DNA of 64,000 nt, taken from Alteraquisediminimonas sediminicola (GTDB lineage Bacteria; Pseudomonadota; Alphaproteobacteria; Sphingomonadales; Sphingomonadaceae). This document shows, piece by piece, positions 46,732 to 54,321 of this stretch. The stretch covers positions 1-64,000 of the forward strand of contig NZ_JAHXZS010000006.1 in NCBI RefSeq assembly GCF_019740335.1. Reading direction: 5' to 3'. The position numbers were made by a program, and so were the translations under genes. Below the pieces are notes generated by a model, which saw only the letters and a list, made by a program, of their open reading frames with translations, was not told where the DNA came from and made no database searches. Every line of letters starts with the position of its first letter. Within the stretch, counting starts at the first letter, position 1.

Positions 46732-46864
46732 TGGCCGGAACCAACAAACCCTTCAACCACTTCACCGGGGCGTTCCTAGAGGAGCTGGGCCGCTGGTTGG
46801 CTTGGCTGGTGATCGCGGGGCGTTGATTGCGCTCGCGAGCGGCTTCATCGTCCTCCCGTACTGA
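46731..46864 (+). pseudogene. Small membrane ORF with a frameshift
   Basis: The ATG overlaps the XRE stop (TGATG), typical of coupled genes. It encodes MAGTNKPFNHFTGAFLEELG then a hydrophobic stretch, and stops at 46826 as ...WLVIAGR. Shifting by one base at the GGGG run restores a further hydrophobic tail ALIALASGFIVLPY ending at 46864, giving a single-helix protein of about 45 residues. Its end meets the convergent DUF3800 gene. Either a recent frameshift or a sequencing error in the G run is likely. Confidence 0.5.
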
Positions 46865-48037
46865 TCAGGCTTGGTCGCCCTCGATCTGCCTCGCGGCCTT
46901 CTCGACCCGATAGGCTTCGACCCGTCCCTTCGTCGTTGCATCGATTATCGCTAATTGCTCACGCGCGGCGTCGAGGCGAGCTTCTTCCATCGGCTCCGTC
47001 ATAATGTGGACGTATCGCGCATCGAGCGCGCCGAGCACACCGTCGAATGAGAAATCGTTCTGGCGGGCGCGGCGAAACACCCATTGCATCAGACGCAAGG
47101 AGTCCGCGCCGATCTCCTTCTCGCGATGGAGCCGGTTGAACAGCCACATGACGACGTCGGTGACCTGAATGCCCGGACTGGCTTCGGCGGTCGATATCTC
47201 GAAGGTACTGCCGCCGGCGCGCTGCGCCTTGAACAGCTCGCCCATCATCAAGGGCACGCGCTCGGGCGACGCATTGGCGTAGAGATCATGCCACCAGCGC
47301 AGCGCCGCTTCGAACTCGCTCTGTCGATCATGCCGAATGCGCCGCACCGGCCGGCGCCAAGCCTGCGACTGCGCCTCCACACCGTCCATCAGATAGCCGA
47401 ACCCGACGAGATTGGGCAGATGGCCCTGCCGAGCGATGCGACCGTCCGAATGGAAGTAGATCGCTTCCGGGTTTTCCCTAGCCCATTCGATGGCGGGGCT
47501 GATGCGCTCGACGAAGCCTTTATCCTGGACGCCGGGTAGGAGCGCCAGAACATCATCGCAGAACTGGGTCATGCCGTCGCGCGCGCGGTCGGCGTTGGTC
47601 TCCATCATCGACGCCCAAAAAGCTCGCGCCATGACTTTAGTCACGATCCCGGCGAACTTTACCGCGAACGTGATCCTGAGCGGGCGCATGAAATAGATAT
47701 GCGGCGACGCGGCGCGGTTCTCGCCAGGATCGAACAGCAGATCGAACATCTTTGTGGCGATGATGTAGCGCTTTTCAACTCGCGAGACGAAGAAGCGCGG
47801 ATCGGCGCGCTGCAGCAGTTTGTGGAGTGGCCGGGCAATTTCTTCGATCCGCGTCACGCCGAGCTTGGCGGCGTGGAGCTGGGTATCCCCAACTTTGCGC
47901 GAGAGGTCGGCGATCGGCTTGGAGTAGATAGCGTCGAAGTCGGTACGCGTCATCAGCGCAACCGTCAGGAAGACTGGCTGCGCCTCATCAAAAAGATGGG
48001 CACCGGTATTTCCGGATTCATCGACAAACACGTACAT
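46865..48037 (-). CDS. DUF3800 domain protein
   Basis: 390 residues. The N-terminus MYVFVDESGNTG is the DUF3800 hallmark, an Asp-Glu-Ser motif placed like the first catalytic acid of RNase H-like folds, and a second acidic region near QVTDVVMWLFNR is also typical. DUF3800 proteins are frequent in mobile and defence-associated regions and are thought to be nucleases, though few are characterised. This member is longer than most, with an insertion between residues about 100 and 250. Codon usage is GC-rich like the neighbouring XRE gene and unlike the AT-richer repeats. Confidence 0.83.
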   Translation of the reverse strand: MYVFVDESGNTGAHLFDEAQPVFLTVALMTRTDFDAIYSKPIADLSRKVGDTQLHAAKLGVTRIEEIARPLHKLLQRADPRFFVSRVEKRYIIATKMFDLLFDPGENRAASPHIYFMRPLRITFAVKFAGIVTKVMARAFWASMMETNADRARDGMTQFCDDVLALLPGVQDKGFVERISPAIEWARENPEAIYFHSDGRIARQGHLPNLVGFGYLMDGVEAQSQAWRRPVRRIRHDRQSEFEAALRWWHDLYANASPERVPLMMGELFKAQRAGGSTFEISTAEASPGIQVTDVVMWLFNRLHREKEIGADSLRLMQWVFRRARQNDFSFDGVLGALDARYVHIMTEPMEEARLDAAREQLAIIDATTKGRVEAYRVEKAARQIEGDQA

Positions 48038-48446
48038 ACAGATCTCATATCCGTTCTCCCAGTAACGAGCCAGGCAAAGCGAGGTAGTGAGACTTCAGTT
48101 ATTTTTGCGGCATGATGTCGGCGGCCTTATTGGTGCAGTGTGGGCAGAGCAGTTCGACAGTTGATATTTGGAAGTGATGCACCTCAAGTGGGTAGGGCGT
48201 ACAATCCCCCTTGGCGATTGTACTGACGAGTTAGGCGTTCCTGTTTCTGGCCAATGGGAGCTGCCCCACTGCTGGCGACCTCAGTCGGTCTCTCAGACGC
48301 GCTAAAACTTGGTGAACGAATGGCCGGTTCCGACGGGCCGAGTTGGGGTCGTGAACGGCGGCTTTGTTGCGAGCCCAGTCGATACGGTCGGGGGGCCGAA
48401 CCAGGTCGGGAGTAACAGGCAACCTTTATGCTTGCCTAATCCTTCC
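48038..48446. other. Gap with inverted repeat and possible gene debris
   Basis: No gene is supported. There is a perfect 8-base inverted repeat GTACAATC/GATTGTAC with a 9-base spacer at 48199-48223. A leftward open frame of 63 codons (48231-48422) has no recognisable features and may be debris from an older insertion. Confidence 0.4.
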
Positions 48447-48677
48447 TCAGTCCAGCAGTTCCCCTGCGGATGTCTGCAGGCAGGTAGCAAGCTTTTCCAC
48501 AATGGTGATTGTCGGGTTGCGGGCACCGCGCTCGAGGTCGCTGATATAGGTGCGATGGATGCCGGCCTCGAACGCCAGATGCTCCTGACTCCATTCCTTC
48601 TGGTGACGAAGGCGCCTGAGATTGGCGGCAAGACGAAGTCTGATATCCACGCCTGAGGAGTGCGTGGATGTCGACAA
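48447..48677 (-). CDS. XRE-family HTH regulator, small
   Basis: 76 residues, essentially a single helix-turn-helix: LRLAANLRRLRHQKEWSQEHLAFEAGIHRTYISDLERGARNPTITIVEKLATCLQTSAGELLD. This is the short cI/Cro-like type used for autoregulated switches in mobile elements and restriction-modification control. It diverges from the membrane protein gene at 48776; in the 98-base gap the word ACAATTGA occurs twice (about 48701 and 48754), a candidate operator pair. Confidence 0.88.
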   Translation of the reverse strand: MSTSTHSSGVDIRLRLAANLRRLRHQKEWSQEHLAFEAGIHRTYISDLERGARNPTITIVEKLATCLQTSAGELLD

Positions 48678-48775
48678 TCAATCTACAGACGATAAGTGAC
48701 AATTGACTTGACTTGTGCACCCGTATCGAGCGCAATGCCTGTTACTTATTGTCTACAATTGATCGGATCAAGCGC

Positions 48776-49612
48776 ATGGACCATGAACAGTCGGAAGGTG
48801 GCCAGGAGATCGCCCGGGTCGATATATGGCTGGTCATGGCCATTGCCGTCTTCCCGTTCCTGTTCGTGTGGGTGCTGTTGTCGAAGCCCTATAGTGTCGC
48901 CATCCGATTGCTGGGATTTGCATGGCTGATCCTCGCGGTGATTGGACTTGTCGTGATGCAGGGTCGCAGTCCGGCACCTCGTGCGGGCGCAACCATGCCG
49001 CCGGCGTGGCAAACACAGCGTAAGTCGATCCCTGCTCAGTCCAGTACAGCGGTCCTGAAATCCGACGTGCCGCCGGCCCATGCCAATTATCGCGCGGTGC
49101 TGGCGAGGGAGGTGGCGAGCCTGAAGCGTGATGGTCGACTGGAACTGGCGGGTGATCCGAAGTCCGCGGTGAAGTTGGCGGCCGCTCTCTTTGTCGCGAC
49201 TGGCGAGATATACCAGCAAGGAGAGCTGTTCACGCTGACGGACGAGGACAAGGCCCTGCGTGCCGAATATGCCCGGCGTGCAAGTGCCCTTCAGGCAGAG
49301 GCATTGCCGCGTGTGAGGACGCTGCAGGCCAAACTGTACAGCAAGGGCCTCTGGTCAGAGGATATCAGTGTGTCCAGCTTCGGGCCCGGCAGCCGCAACA
49401 TCAGGTTTACTGGCGGACTGTTCTTTGCCAACCGCAATATCCAGTCCATCCATGAGGATGTTCGCGGCACCATGGAGACGCTGCGGTTTAAGCGGGCTGA
49501 TTTCCTCGCCTATCCCGGCGGCAGAGGCGCTACCTATACCTATCGGCCAGTACCGGACACGGCGCTCGTCGTGATCAGGAGCGGCCATTACACCATCGTA
49601 TGGGATCGCTGA
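48776..49612 (+). CDS. Two-helix membrane protein, unknown
   Basis: 278 residues. Two hydrophobic helices (about 17-35 and 43-60) are followed by a soluble region of about 215 residues that is helical to about residue 190 (AALFVATGEIYQQGELFTLTDEDKALRAEYARRAS) then beta-rich (NIRFTGGLFFANRNIQSIHEDVRG, ATYTYRPVPDTALVVI). I start at the ATG 48776 just before the first helix. It pairs with the zinc-ribbon protein downstream. I do not recognise a family. Confidence 0.7.
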   Translation: MDHEQSEGGQEIARVDIWLVMAIAVFPFLFVWVLLSKPYSVAIRLLGFAWLILAVIGLVVMQGRSPAPRAGATMPPAWQTQRKSIPAQSSTAVLKSDVPPAHANYRAVLAREVASLKRDGRLELAGDPKSAVKLAAALFVATGEIYQQGELFTLTDEDKALRAEYARRASALQAEALPRVRTLQAKLYSKGLWSEDISVSSFGPGSRNIRFTGGLFFANRNIQSIHEDVRGTMETLRFKRADFLAYPGGRGATYTYRPVPDTALVVIRSGHYTIVWDR

Positions 49613-49720
49613 TCCGGGATCGAGCGGCGATCCATCATGGGCTCGGCATCCCGTGGTGGCGCTTCGGCAATGGAACAGGAATGCTGGCGTAACAGGCGCC
49701 AGATGCAAGGGGGATGACGA

Positions 49721-50221
49721 ATGTGGGATTTACCTTGTCCCGAGTGCAGGAAGGTTATCGCGGCTGAAGCGGCCATCTGTCCGCACTGTCAGTACGCGTT
49801 CAGCGATGCCGAGATCGAGATCCGCAAACGACGGGTGAACACGAAGACCGGCATCATGGTCGCGCTCATCCTGCTGCCACTGGCATATTGTACCCTTGTG
49901 CCGGACAGCAAAAAGGAGCCTGACCCGGCACAGGTCGTCCGGCAGGCAGAGGATCGTCGACTTGGTCAGCACTGCCTGAATGATTGGAATGGTGGCAACA
50001 GGAGTCTGATCGAGCAGGTAAAGGCCGTGCTGCGGGACCCCGACTCGTTCGAACATGCGGCCACCCGCATCGGACCGCTCGACGGGAACGGGAGCCATGC
50101 GATCGCCATGCAATACCGCGCTCGCAACGGCTTTGGTGGCATGAATGTCCAGCAGGCGATCGGCATGATCAACAGCAGTGACTGCAGTGCCACGCTGATC
50201 TCCGCGGATATCAGCCGCTGA
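49721..50221 (+). CDS. Zinc-ribbon membrane protein, unknown
   Basis: 166 residues. An N-terminal zinc ribbon CPEC...CPHC (residues 6-23) of the type found in small regulatory membrane proteins is followed by a transmembrane helix (about 43-58) and a soluble C-terminal domain that contains two further cysteines (HCLNDW, SDCSATL) and residues DPDSFEHAATRI. AAGGGGG precedes the ATG. It lies 108 bases after the membrane protein gene and could share its transcript. Confidence 0.72.
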   Translation: MWDLPCPECRKVIAAEAAICPHCQYAFSDAEIEIRKRRVNTKTGIMVALILLPLAYCTLVPDSKKEPDPAQVVRQAEDRRLGQHCLNDWNGGNRSLIEQVKAVLRDPDSFEHAATRIGPLDGNGSHAIAMQYRARNGFGGMNVQQAIGMINSSDCSATLISADISR

Positions 50222-50344
50222 TACTCGCGCAAAGATGAAGACAACCCTTGAATATAAAGAGGGCGCCCGGATGCAGTCGGACTGCCCTCAGCCTCAGCAA
50301 TCAGGAAGTCCAGTCGCGAAAGTCGATCCGTTGAAAAGCTGCAT

Positions 50345-50599
50345 ATGGACTTCCGCACAGACACGAGCATGTGTCGTCCCATGCACGAAACACCTTTCGA
50401 GAACGAACTACTGGATATGGCTGACCGACTATGCACTGTCGTGGGCATGATCATGGAAGACCACCATTTGCTGGCGGTCTCTTCATCTACAACAGAGACT
50501 GCCGCGAAGCTCCAGGATATTGAGCAACTCGCCACAGCAGTCCAGAACATGACTACCCTGATTGCGGCCGCTAAGGTGCTCACGCGATTGGGCGGATAA
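50345..50599 (+). CDS. Small hypothetical protein
   Basis: 84 residues; the sequence from 17 on is a good amphipathic helical pattern (ENELLDMADRLCTVVGMIMEDHH, AAKLQDIEQLATAVQNMTTLIAAAKVLTRLGG). No known motif and no clear ribosome site, but composition is protein-like. It ends 31 bases before repeat copy 4. It may be an orphan helper of the island; function unknown. Confidence 0.5.
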   Translation: MDFRTDTSMCRPMHETPFENELLDMADRLCTVVGMIMEDHHLLAVSSSTTETAAKLQDIEQLATAVQNMTTLIAAAKVLTRLGG

Positions 50600-50630
50600 A
50601 TCCTGACCTAGTCCCGTCAAACTTCTCGCT

Positions 50631-51058
50631 ATCAAGCCGCCCGATTCCAAATCCGTCGATGCAGAATTCGCCACAGAGACTCTGGCTGAAATCACCTCAT
50701 TTAAGCGTATATTACTGCAATATCTTCAGTCTCTTAAGAGAAAATTAGGTGCCTCATAATGGCGCAAGCGCCGGAAACTCCGGGATAAGTCTCCATACCG
50801 CAAGTTATTGTTATAAAAGGAGAATGTGTCTGGAGGGGCAAGTCGGAATCGAACATGCGCTGTTGGAATTGTTATTATATTATCCGTTCAGATACTTACA
50901 TGACAAAAATGCGCGCTCGAATGACCGATTATGCCCGAAATAAGCTGCTTTTGAGCTTGTGCTAGTACTGGTGGCTGCCCACCATCCACGCAGGACGCTA
51001 CCTTTCGTCTTTGTCACCCGCACCTGCGGTTATCATAGCAATCATCCCAGCCTTAGAA
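50631..51058 (+). repeat. tRNA-Cys-flank repeat, copy 4 (full length)
   Basis: Full-length copy of about 430 bases. Left part 50631-50830 matches copy 5 beside the real tRNA with few changes (ATCCGTCGATGCAGAATTCGCC, TAAAAGGAGAATGTGTCTGG). At 50831-50859 comes a degraded tRNA-Cys 3' end (TGGAGGGGCAAGTCGGAATCGAAC against the real TGGAGGCCCGAGCCGGAATCGAAC). The right part is shared with copy 2. It directly abuts the TetR gene end at 51068. Confidence 0.88.
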
Positions 51059-51067
51059 AACACGCGC

Positions 51068-51796
51068 TCAGGACGACAGCGCCGATCCATCCGGTGTGCG
51101 CAAATGATTTAGGAACATTGTTACCATCTTATGCTCGATTGCCGGGTCGGTAAGAATGAATGATGATGCGACCGGACCGGTTGGTTGGATTGATACGCGG
51201 GCAAGGCAACTGATCAGGTCATGATAGAGCATCGCCGCCGCCCGAATGTCTGGTTGCCGAATTTGATCCGCGTGCGCCTGTAGGACATCGCCAAATCGTA
51301 TCGCCGCATGGCGGTTGAGATCACCGACCTGTTGCGCGATTTGCGCGTTGTTCGATCGCGCCGCGTCAGCAAGAAGAATAAGTGCGGCATCCTGCCTGAA
51401 CGCCGAAAAGATGAGATCGGTGTAAAATACAACCACCTGTTCAAGGCTAGAGCCTTGGCACGATTCCTCGGAGAACATGTCGTCAAATTGTTCGCGGCGG
51501 CTGCGATAATATGCGGCCAGGATCGCCTGCAAGATCGCCTGCTTATCTTCGAACCTGCCATAGATCGTGCCTATCGATACGCCCGATGCCTCGGAAATGG
51601 CAGCGATGGTCGCCTGCGTGAAGCCCTTATTACAAAACAGGGTGATCGCCGCTTCCAAGATCTTGCTCAGGGTCCGGCGACTTCGGTCCTGTTGCGGTGC
51701 CAACAGCCAATCAGATGCCTGCGACCAAAGGATTACCTCTGCTGGCAGCAGGTGGGGGGCTTTCGTGCCGGGCTTCCGGCGGAGGTCAGTCGACAT
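51068..51796 (-). CDS. TetR/AcrR-family regulator
   Basis: 242 residues. Helix-turn-helix LSKILEAAITLFCNKGFTQATIAAISEASGVSIGTIYGRFEDKQAILQAI at about residues 43-93, preceded by an unusually long N-terminal arm of about 40 residues, then an all-helical ligand domain. I start at 51796 because the longer frame has no homologous look. It is divergent to a KstD-like flavoprotein gene, with a perfect inverted repeat between them, so it probably represses that gene and itself. Confidence 0.9.
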   Translation of the reverse strand: MSTDLRRKPGTKAPHLLPAEVILWSQASDWLLAPQQDRSRRTLSKILEAAITLFCNKGFTQATIAAISEASGVSIGTIYGRFEDKQAILQAILAAYYRSRREQFDDMFSEESCQGSSLEQVVVFYTDLIFSAFRQDAALILLADAARSNNAQIAQQVGDLNRHAAIRFGDVLQAHADQIRQPDIRAAAMLYHDLISCLARVSIQPTGPVASSFILTDPAIEHKMVTMFLNHLRTPDGSALSS

Positions 51797-51940
51797 GATT
51801 GAAGCGCGCTTCCGAAATAGGCGACTAAGGATGATCCCATCGCCTGATCTTGCATAGCAAATTCCGTCTTGGGGCAAGGGCTTGCTGCAACCGCCCTATC
51901 CAAACCATCAGGCTATGATCCTCTCAGCAAACAGATAACA

Positions 51941-51960
51941 ATCCGAATACAGATTCGGAT
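51941..51960. promoter_or_regulatory. Perfect inverted repeat, candidate TetR operator
   Basis: ATCCGAAT and ATTCGGAT form two 8-base arms around a 4-base spacer ACAG. It lies in the divergent region between the TetR start and the flavoprotein gene; the geometry suits a dimeric TetR-type protein. No other comparable dyad is obvious in this 382-base region. Confidence 0.6.
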
Positions 51961-52027
51961 ATAGGGCATAAGCCCGGCCGGTCCGATTGTCTTGATGGTG
52001 TGAGCCATCAATGTCGAGGAAAGAGGA

Positions 52028-52174
52028 ATGACCTTCGCCGGACCGCCACAGGAACGCATCGCGCCTGAGAAGCGTATCACGGCGCATGGCCGCCGTATGA
52101 CAAATTTCAATCCACTGATCATCCGCCGACAGCCGTCCGTTCGGACCGTCTCACCCCATCTCCTACAGGGATAA
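52028..52174 (+). CDS. 48-codon ORF before KstD-like gene
   Basis: An ATG at 52028 follows GAGGA (52016-52020) and runs 48 codons to TAA at 52174, ending 4 bases before the next ATG. The product is basic (about eleven Arg/Lys) with no hydrophobic segment or known motif. It could be a leader peptide that couples translation, or a remnant of another gene. Only the ribosome site and spacing support it. Confidence 0.3.
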   Translation: MTFAGPPQERIAPEKRITAHGRRMTNFNPLIIRRQPSVRTVSPHLLQG

Positions 52175-52178
52175 GCAC

Positions 52179-53819
52179 ATGGAAGAATATGATATCGTCG
52201 TGCTGGGCACCGGCGCTGCCGGGTTGACGGCCGCCATCACCGCGCATGAATGCGGTGCGCGGGTATCCATCATTGAGAAGTCTGAGCTGGTAGGCGGCAC
52301 ATCGGCGTGGTCAGGCGGCCAGATCTGGATTCCGAACAACCGGCAAATGGCCGAACTTGGCAAGATCGACAGCGCCGAAGCGGCGTTCACCTATCTGATG
52401 TCGATGTCGAACGGGCTGATTGATCCTGTAATGGCGCGGGCTTTCATTGAAACGGGGCCTGAAATGGTGGCGTTTATGGAGCAACGCTCGCCCGTCCGTT
52501 TCATCAGCGTACCCGATTTCCCCGACTATCATCCCGAACAGCCCGGCGCGAGCCGGGAGGGAGGGCGCACGCTCGAATGTCCGCCATTCCCCTATGGCGA
52601 ACTGGGCGGGTGGAAGGACAAAGTGACAGTGTCGCCCTATTGGCCGGATAATTACATCACTGTGGGCGAGACGACTTTGTGTCAGGCGGTACCGCAACCG
52701 CTGGACATGGACTTGCGCCAGCATCGTATCGACAATGACGAGCGCGGCCTTGGTCAGGCGCTCGTCGGGCGCCTGCTGCGCGGCTGTCTCGATCGCGGCA
52801 TCGAGCCGGTGGTTAGCACACGGGCGGTGGAGCTAGTGATGACCGATGGCGCGGTGAGCGGCGTCGTCGTCGAGACGCAAGGCGAGCACCGGACCATCTC
52901 CACGCGCAACGTCATCTTGGCTACCGGTGGTTTTGAGAATGATACCCAGCTTGTCAGGTCGTTCCTGCGCGGTCCCCTGAATATCAGTGTGAGCGTGCCT
53001 ACAAATACTGGCGACGGCTTAAGGATGTGCATGCGCGCCGGCGCGATGCTGGGAAATATGCGCGAGGCATGGTGGATGCCCGTTGTGGAAGTGCCGACAA
53101 CGCCGGTGGGCATACAGCTCTTCACCGCCGAGCGAACATTCCCTGGATCGATCATGATCAACCGCGCGGGCAAGCGCTTCACGAATGAGGCGGCAAACTA
53201 CAATGCCTTTGGTGCGGCGTTTCACGTGCAGGATACCGGCAGTTGCAGCTTCGCCAACCTGCCGTGCTGGGTGATTTTCAATGTCGATTTCTACCGCAAA
53301 TATGGTTTCGCCGGCGGCTATGGCGATACGCTTGAAGGCACAGCCGGCATTCCCGACTGGTTGATGAGCGCCGATACGCTGGCCGAATTGTCGGAACGGC
53401 TTGGGATACCCGCTGATGCGCTGGAAGAGACAGTCGCGACATGGAACCGCAACGTGGCCGCTGGGCATGATCCCGATTTCCATCGCGGGGCGAGCTATTA
53501 TGATCGCTGGTGGGGTGATCCCAATCTCAGGGGCAAGGTGGAGGCCACGCTGGGCGCTATCGGCGAGGGACCTTACATCGCCGTCGAGGTGAAGAGCGGT
53601 GCTCTGGGGACCAAGGGCGGCCCGCTGACCGACATCGACGCGCAAGTGCTCAGCGTCGACATGGAGCCGATGACCGGCTTGTATGCCGTAGGCAACACAA
53701 TGGCATCGCCGATGGGCATGACCTATGGCGGCGGTGGCGGTACGCTGGGGCCAGCAATGGTCTTTGCCTATCGCGCTGGACGCCATGCTGCGACCCGCAG
53801 TGATCGCGCCAAGATTTAA
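52179..53819 (+). CDS. FAD-dependent oxidoreductase, 3-ketosteroid dehydrogenase-like
   Basis: 546 residues. GTGAAGLTAAITAHECGARVSIIEKSELVGGTSAWSGG gives the FAD-binding N-terminus, NVILATGGFEND the second FAD contact, and the C-terminal AVGNTMASPMGMTYGGGGGTLGPAMVFAYRAGRHAA closes the site. It belongs to the FAD_binding_2 group with 3-ketosteroid delta-1 dehydrogenases (KstD), urocanate and fumarate reductases; the ending MTYGGGGGTLGPAMVFAYRAG is close to the KstD form. Dehydrogenation of a steroid or similar ring ketone is the likely reaction, not proven. The divergent TetR is its probable regulator. Confidence 0.87.
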   Translation: MEEYDIVVLGTGAAGLTAAITAHECGARVSIIEKSELVGGTSAWSGGQIWIPNNRQMAELGKIDSAEAAFTYLMSMSNGLIDPVMARAFIETGPEMVAFMEQRSPVRFISVPDFPDYHPEQPGASREGGRTLECPPFPYGELGGWKDKVTVSPYWPDNYITVGETTLCQAVPQPLDMDLRQHRIDNDERGLGQALVGRLLRGCLDRGIEPVVSTRAVELVMTDGAVSGVVVETQGEHRTISTRNVILATGGFENDTQLVRSFLRGPLNISVSVPTNTGDGLRMCMRAGAMLGNMREAWWMPVVEVPTTPVGIQLFTAERTFPGSIMINRAGKRFTNEAANYNAFGAAFHVQDTGSCSFANLPCWVIFNVDFYRKYGFAGGYGDTLEGTAGIPDWLMSADTLAELSERLGIPADALEETVATWNRNVAAGHDPDFHRGASYYDRWWGDPNLRGKVEATLGAIGEGPYIAVEVKSGALGTKGGPLTDIDAQVLSVDMEPMTGLYAVGNTMASPMGMTYGGGGGTLGPAMVFAYRAGRHAATRSDRAKI

Positions 53820-53965
53820 ATGCATGGCAGTTGTTAGGTTGAGCCTCTGAATGGGAGAGCGATTCCGTGCTCAGCAGCATTCGACGGACTGAATTAAGGT
53901 ATGGGAACGGCCACTATGTTAGCGCTGCCTGTCGGTTCGGGGCAGTCTAACTACGCGCCACCACC

Positions 53966-54159
53966 CCGCTCGAATTCGAATCCGTCGATGCAGAATTCGC
54001 CGCAGAGACTCTGGCTGAAACCACCTCATTTAAGTGCATATTTCTACAATATTTTCAGCCTCTTGAGAGGAAATTAGCCGCCTGATAACGGCGCAAGCGC
54101 CGGAAACTCCGGGATAAGTTTCCATGCCGCAAGTTATTGATATAAAAGGAGAATGTGTC
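53966..54159 (+). repeat. tRNA-Cys-flank repeat, copy 5 (next to the real tRNA)
   Basis: The reference copy: 194 bases directly 3' of the tRNA-Cys gene (left on this strand). It shares with copies 2 and 4 the block AATCCGTCGATGCAGAATTC, AGAGACTCTGGCTGA and ACCTCATTTAAG, and with 3 and 4 GGCGCAAGCGCCGG then AACTCCGGGATAAG. The right part seen in copies 2 and 4 is replaced by the intact tRNA. No gene lies in 53820-54159. Confidence 0.88.
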
Positions 54160-54233
54160 TGGAGGCCCGAGCCGGAATCGAACCGGCGTGCGCGGATTTG
54201 CAGTCCGCTACGTCACCACTCCGCCATCGGGCC
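54160..54233 (-). tRNA. tRNA-Cys (anticodon GCA)
   Basis: On the minus strand GGCCCGA pairs with TCGGGCC to form a full 7-base acceptor stem. The anticodon loop CTGCAAA carries GCA, the T loop is GTTCGATTC and the discriminator T is followed by an encoded CCA. Length 74 including CCA. Its 3' end faces the accessory region, the usual arrangement for integrative elements that use tRNA genes as attachment sites. The flagellar operon ends 88 bases away on the other side. Confidence 0.96.
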
Positions 54234-54321
54234 TCGCATGCATGCGGCATGGCATGGTGTGCCGGTCCAATGAGCCAAGTCGCGCGCGATGTCAACGATT
54301 CAAGCAAGGCCGTGCCGTGAT

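Noticed and set aside
48230-48236. GTTAGGC resembling an integron attC core
   Set aside because: No matching RYYYAAC partner at the proper distance, no integron integrase and no cassette structure; chance match.
37149-51058. Repeats considered as a CRISPR array or insertion sequences
   Set aside because: Too few, too long and unevenly spaced for CRISPR; no transposase or terminal inverted repeats for an insertion sequence.
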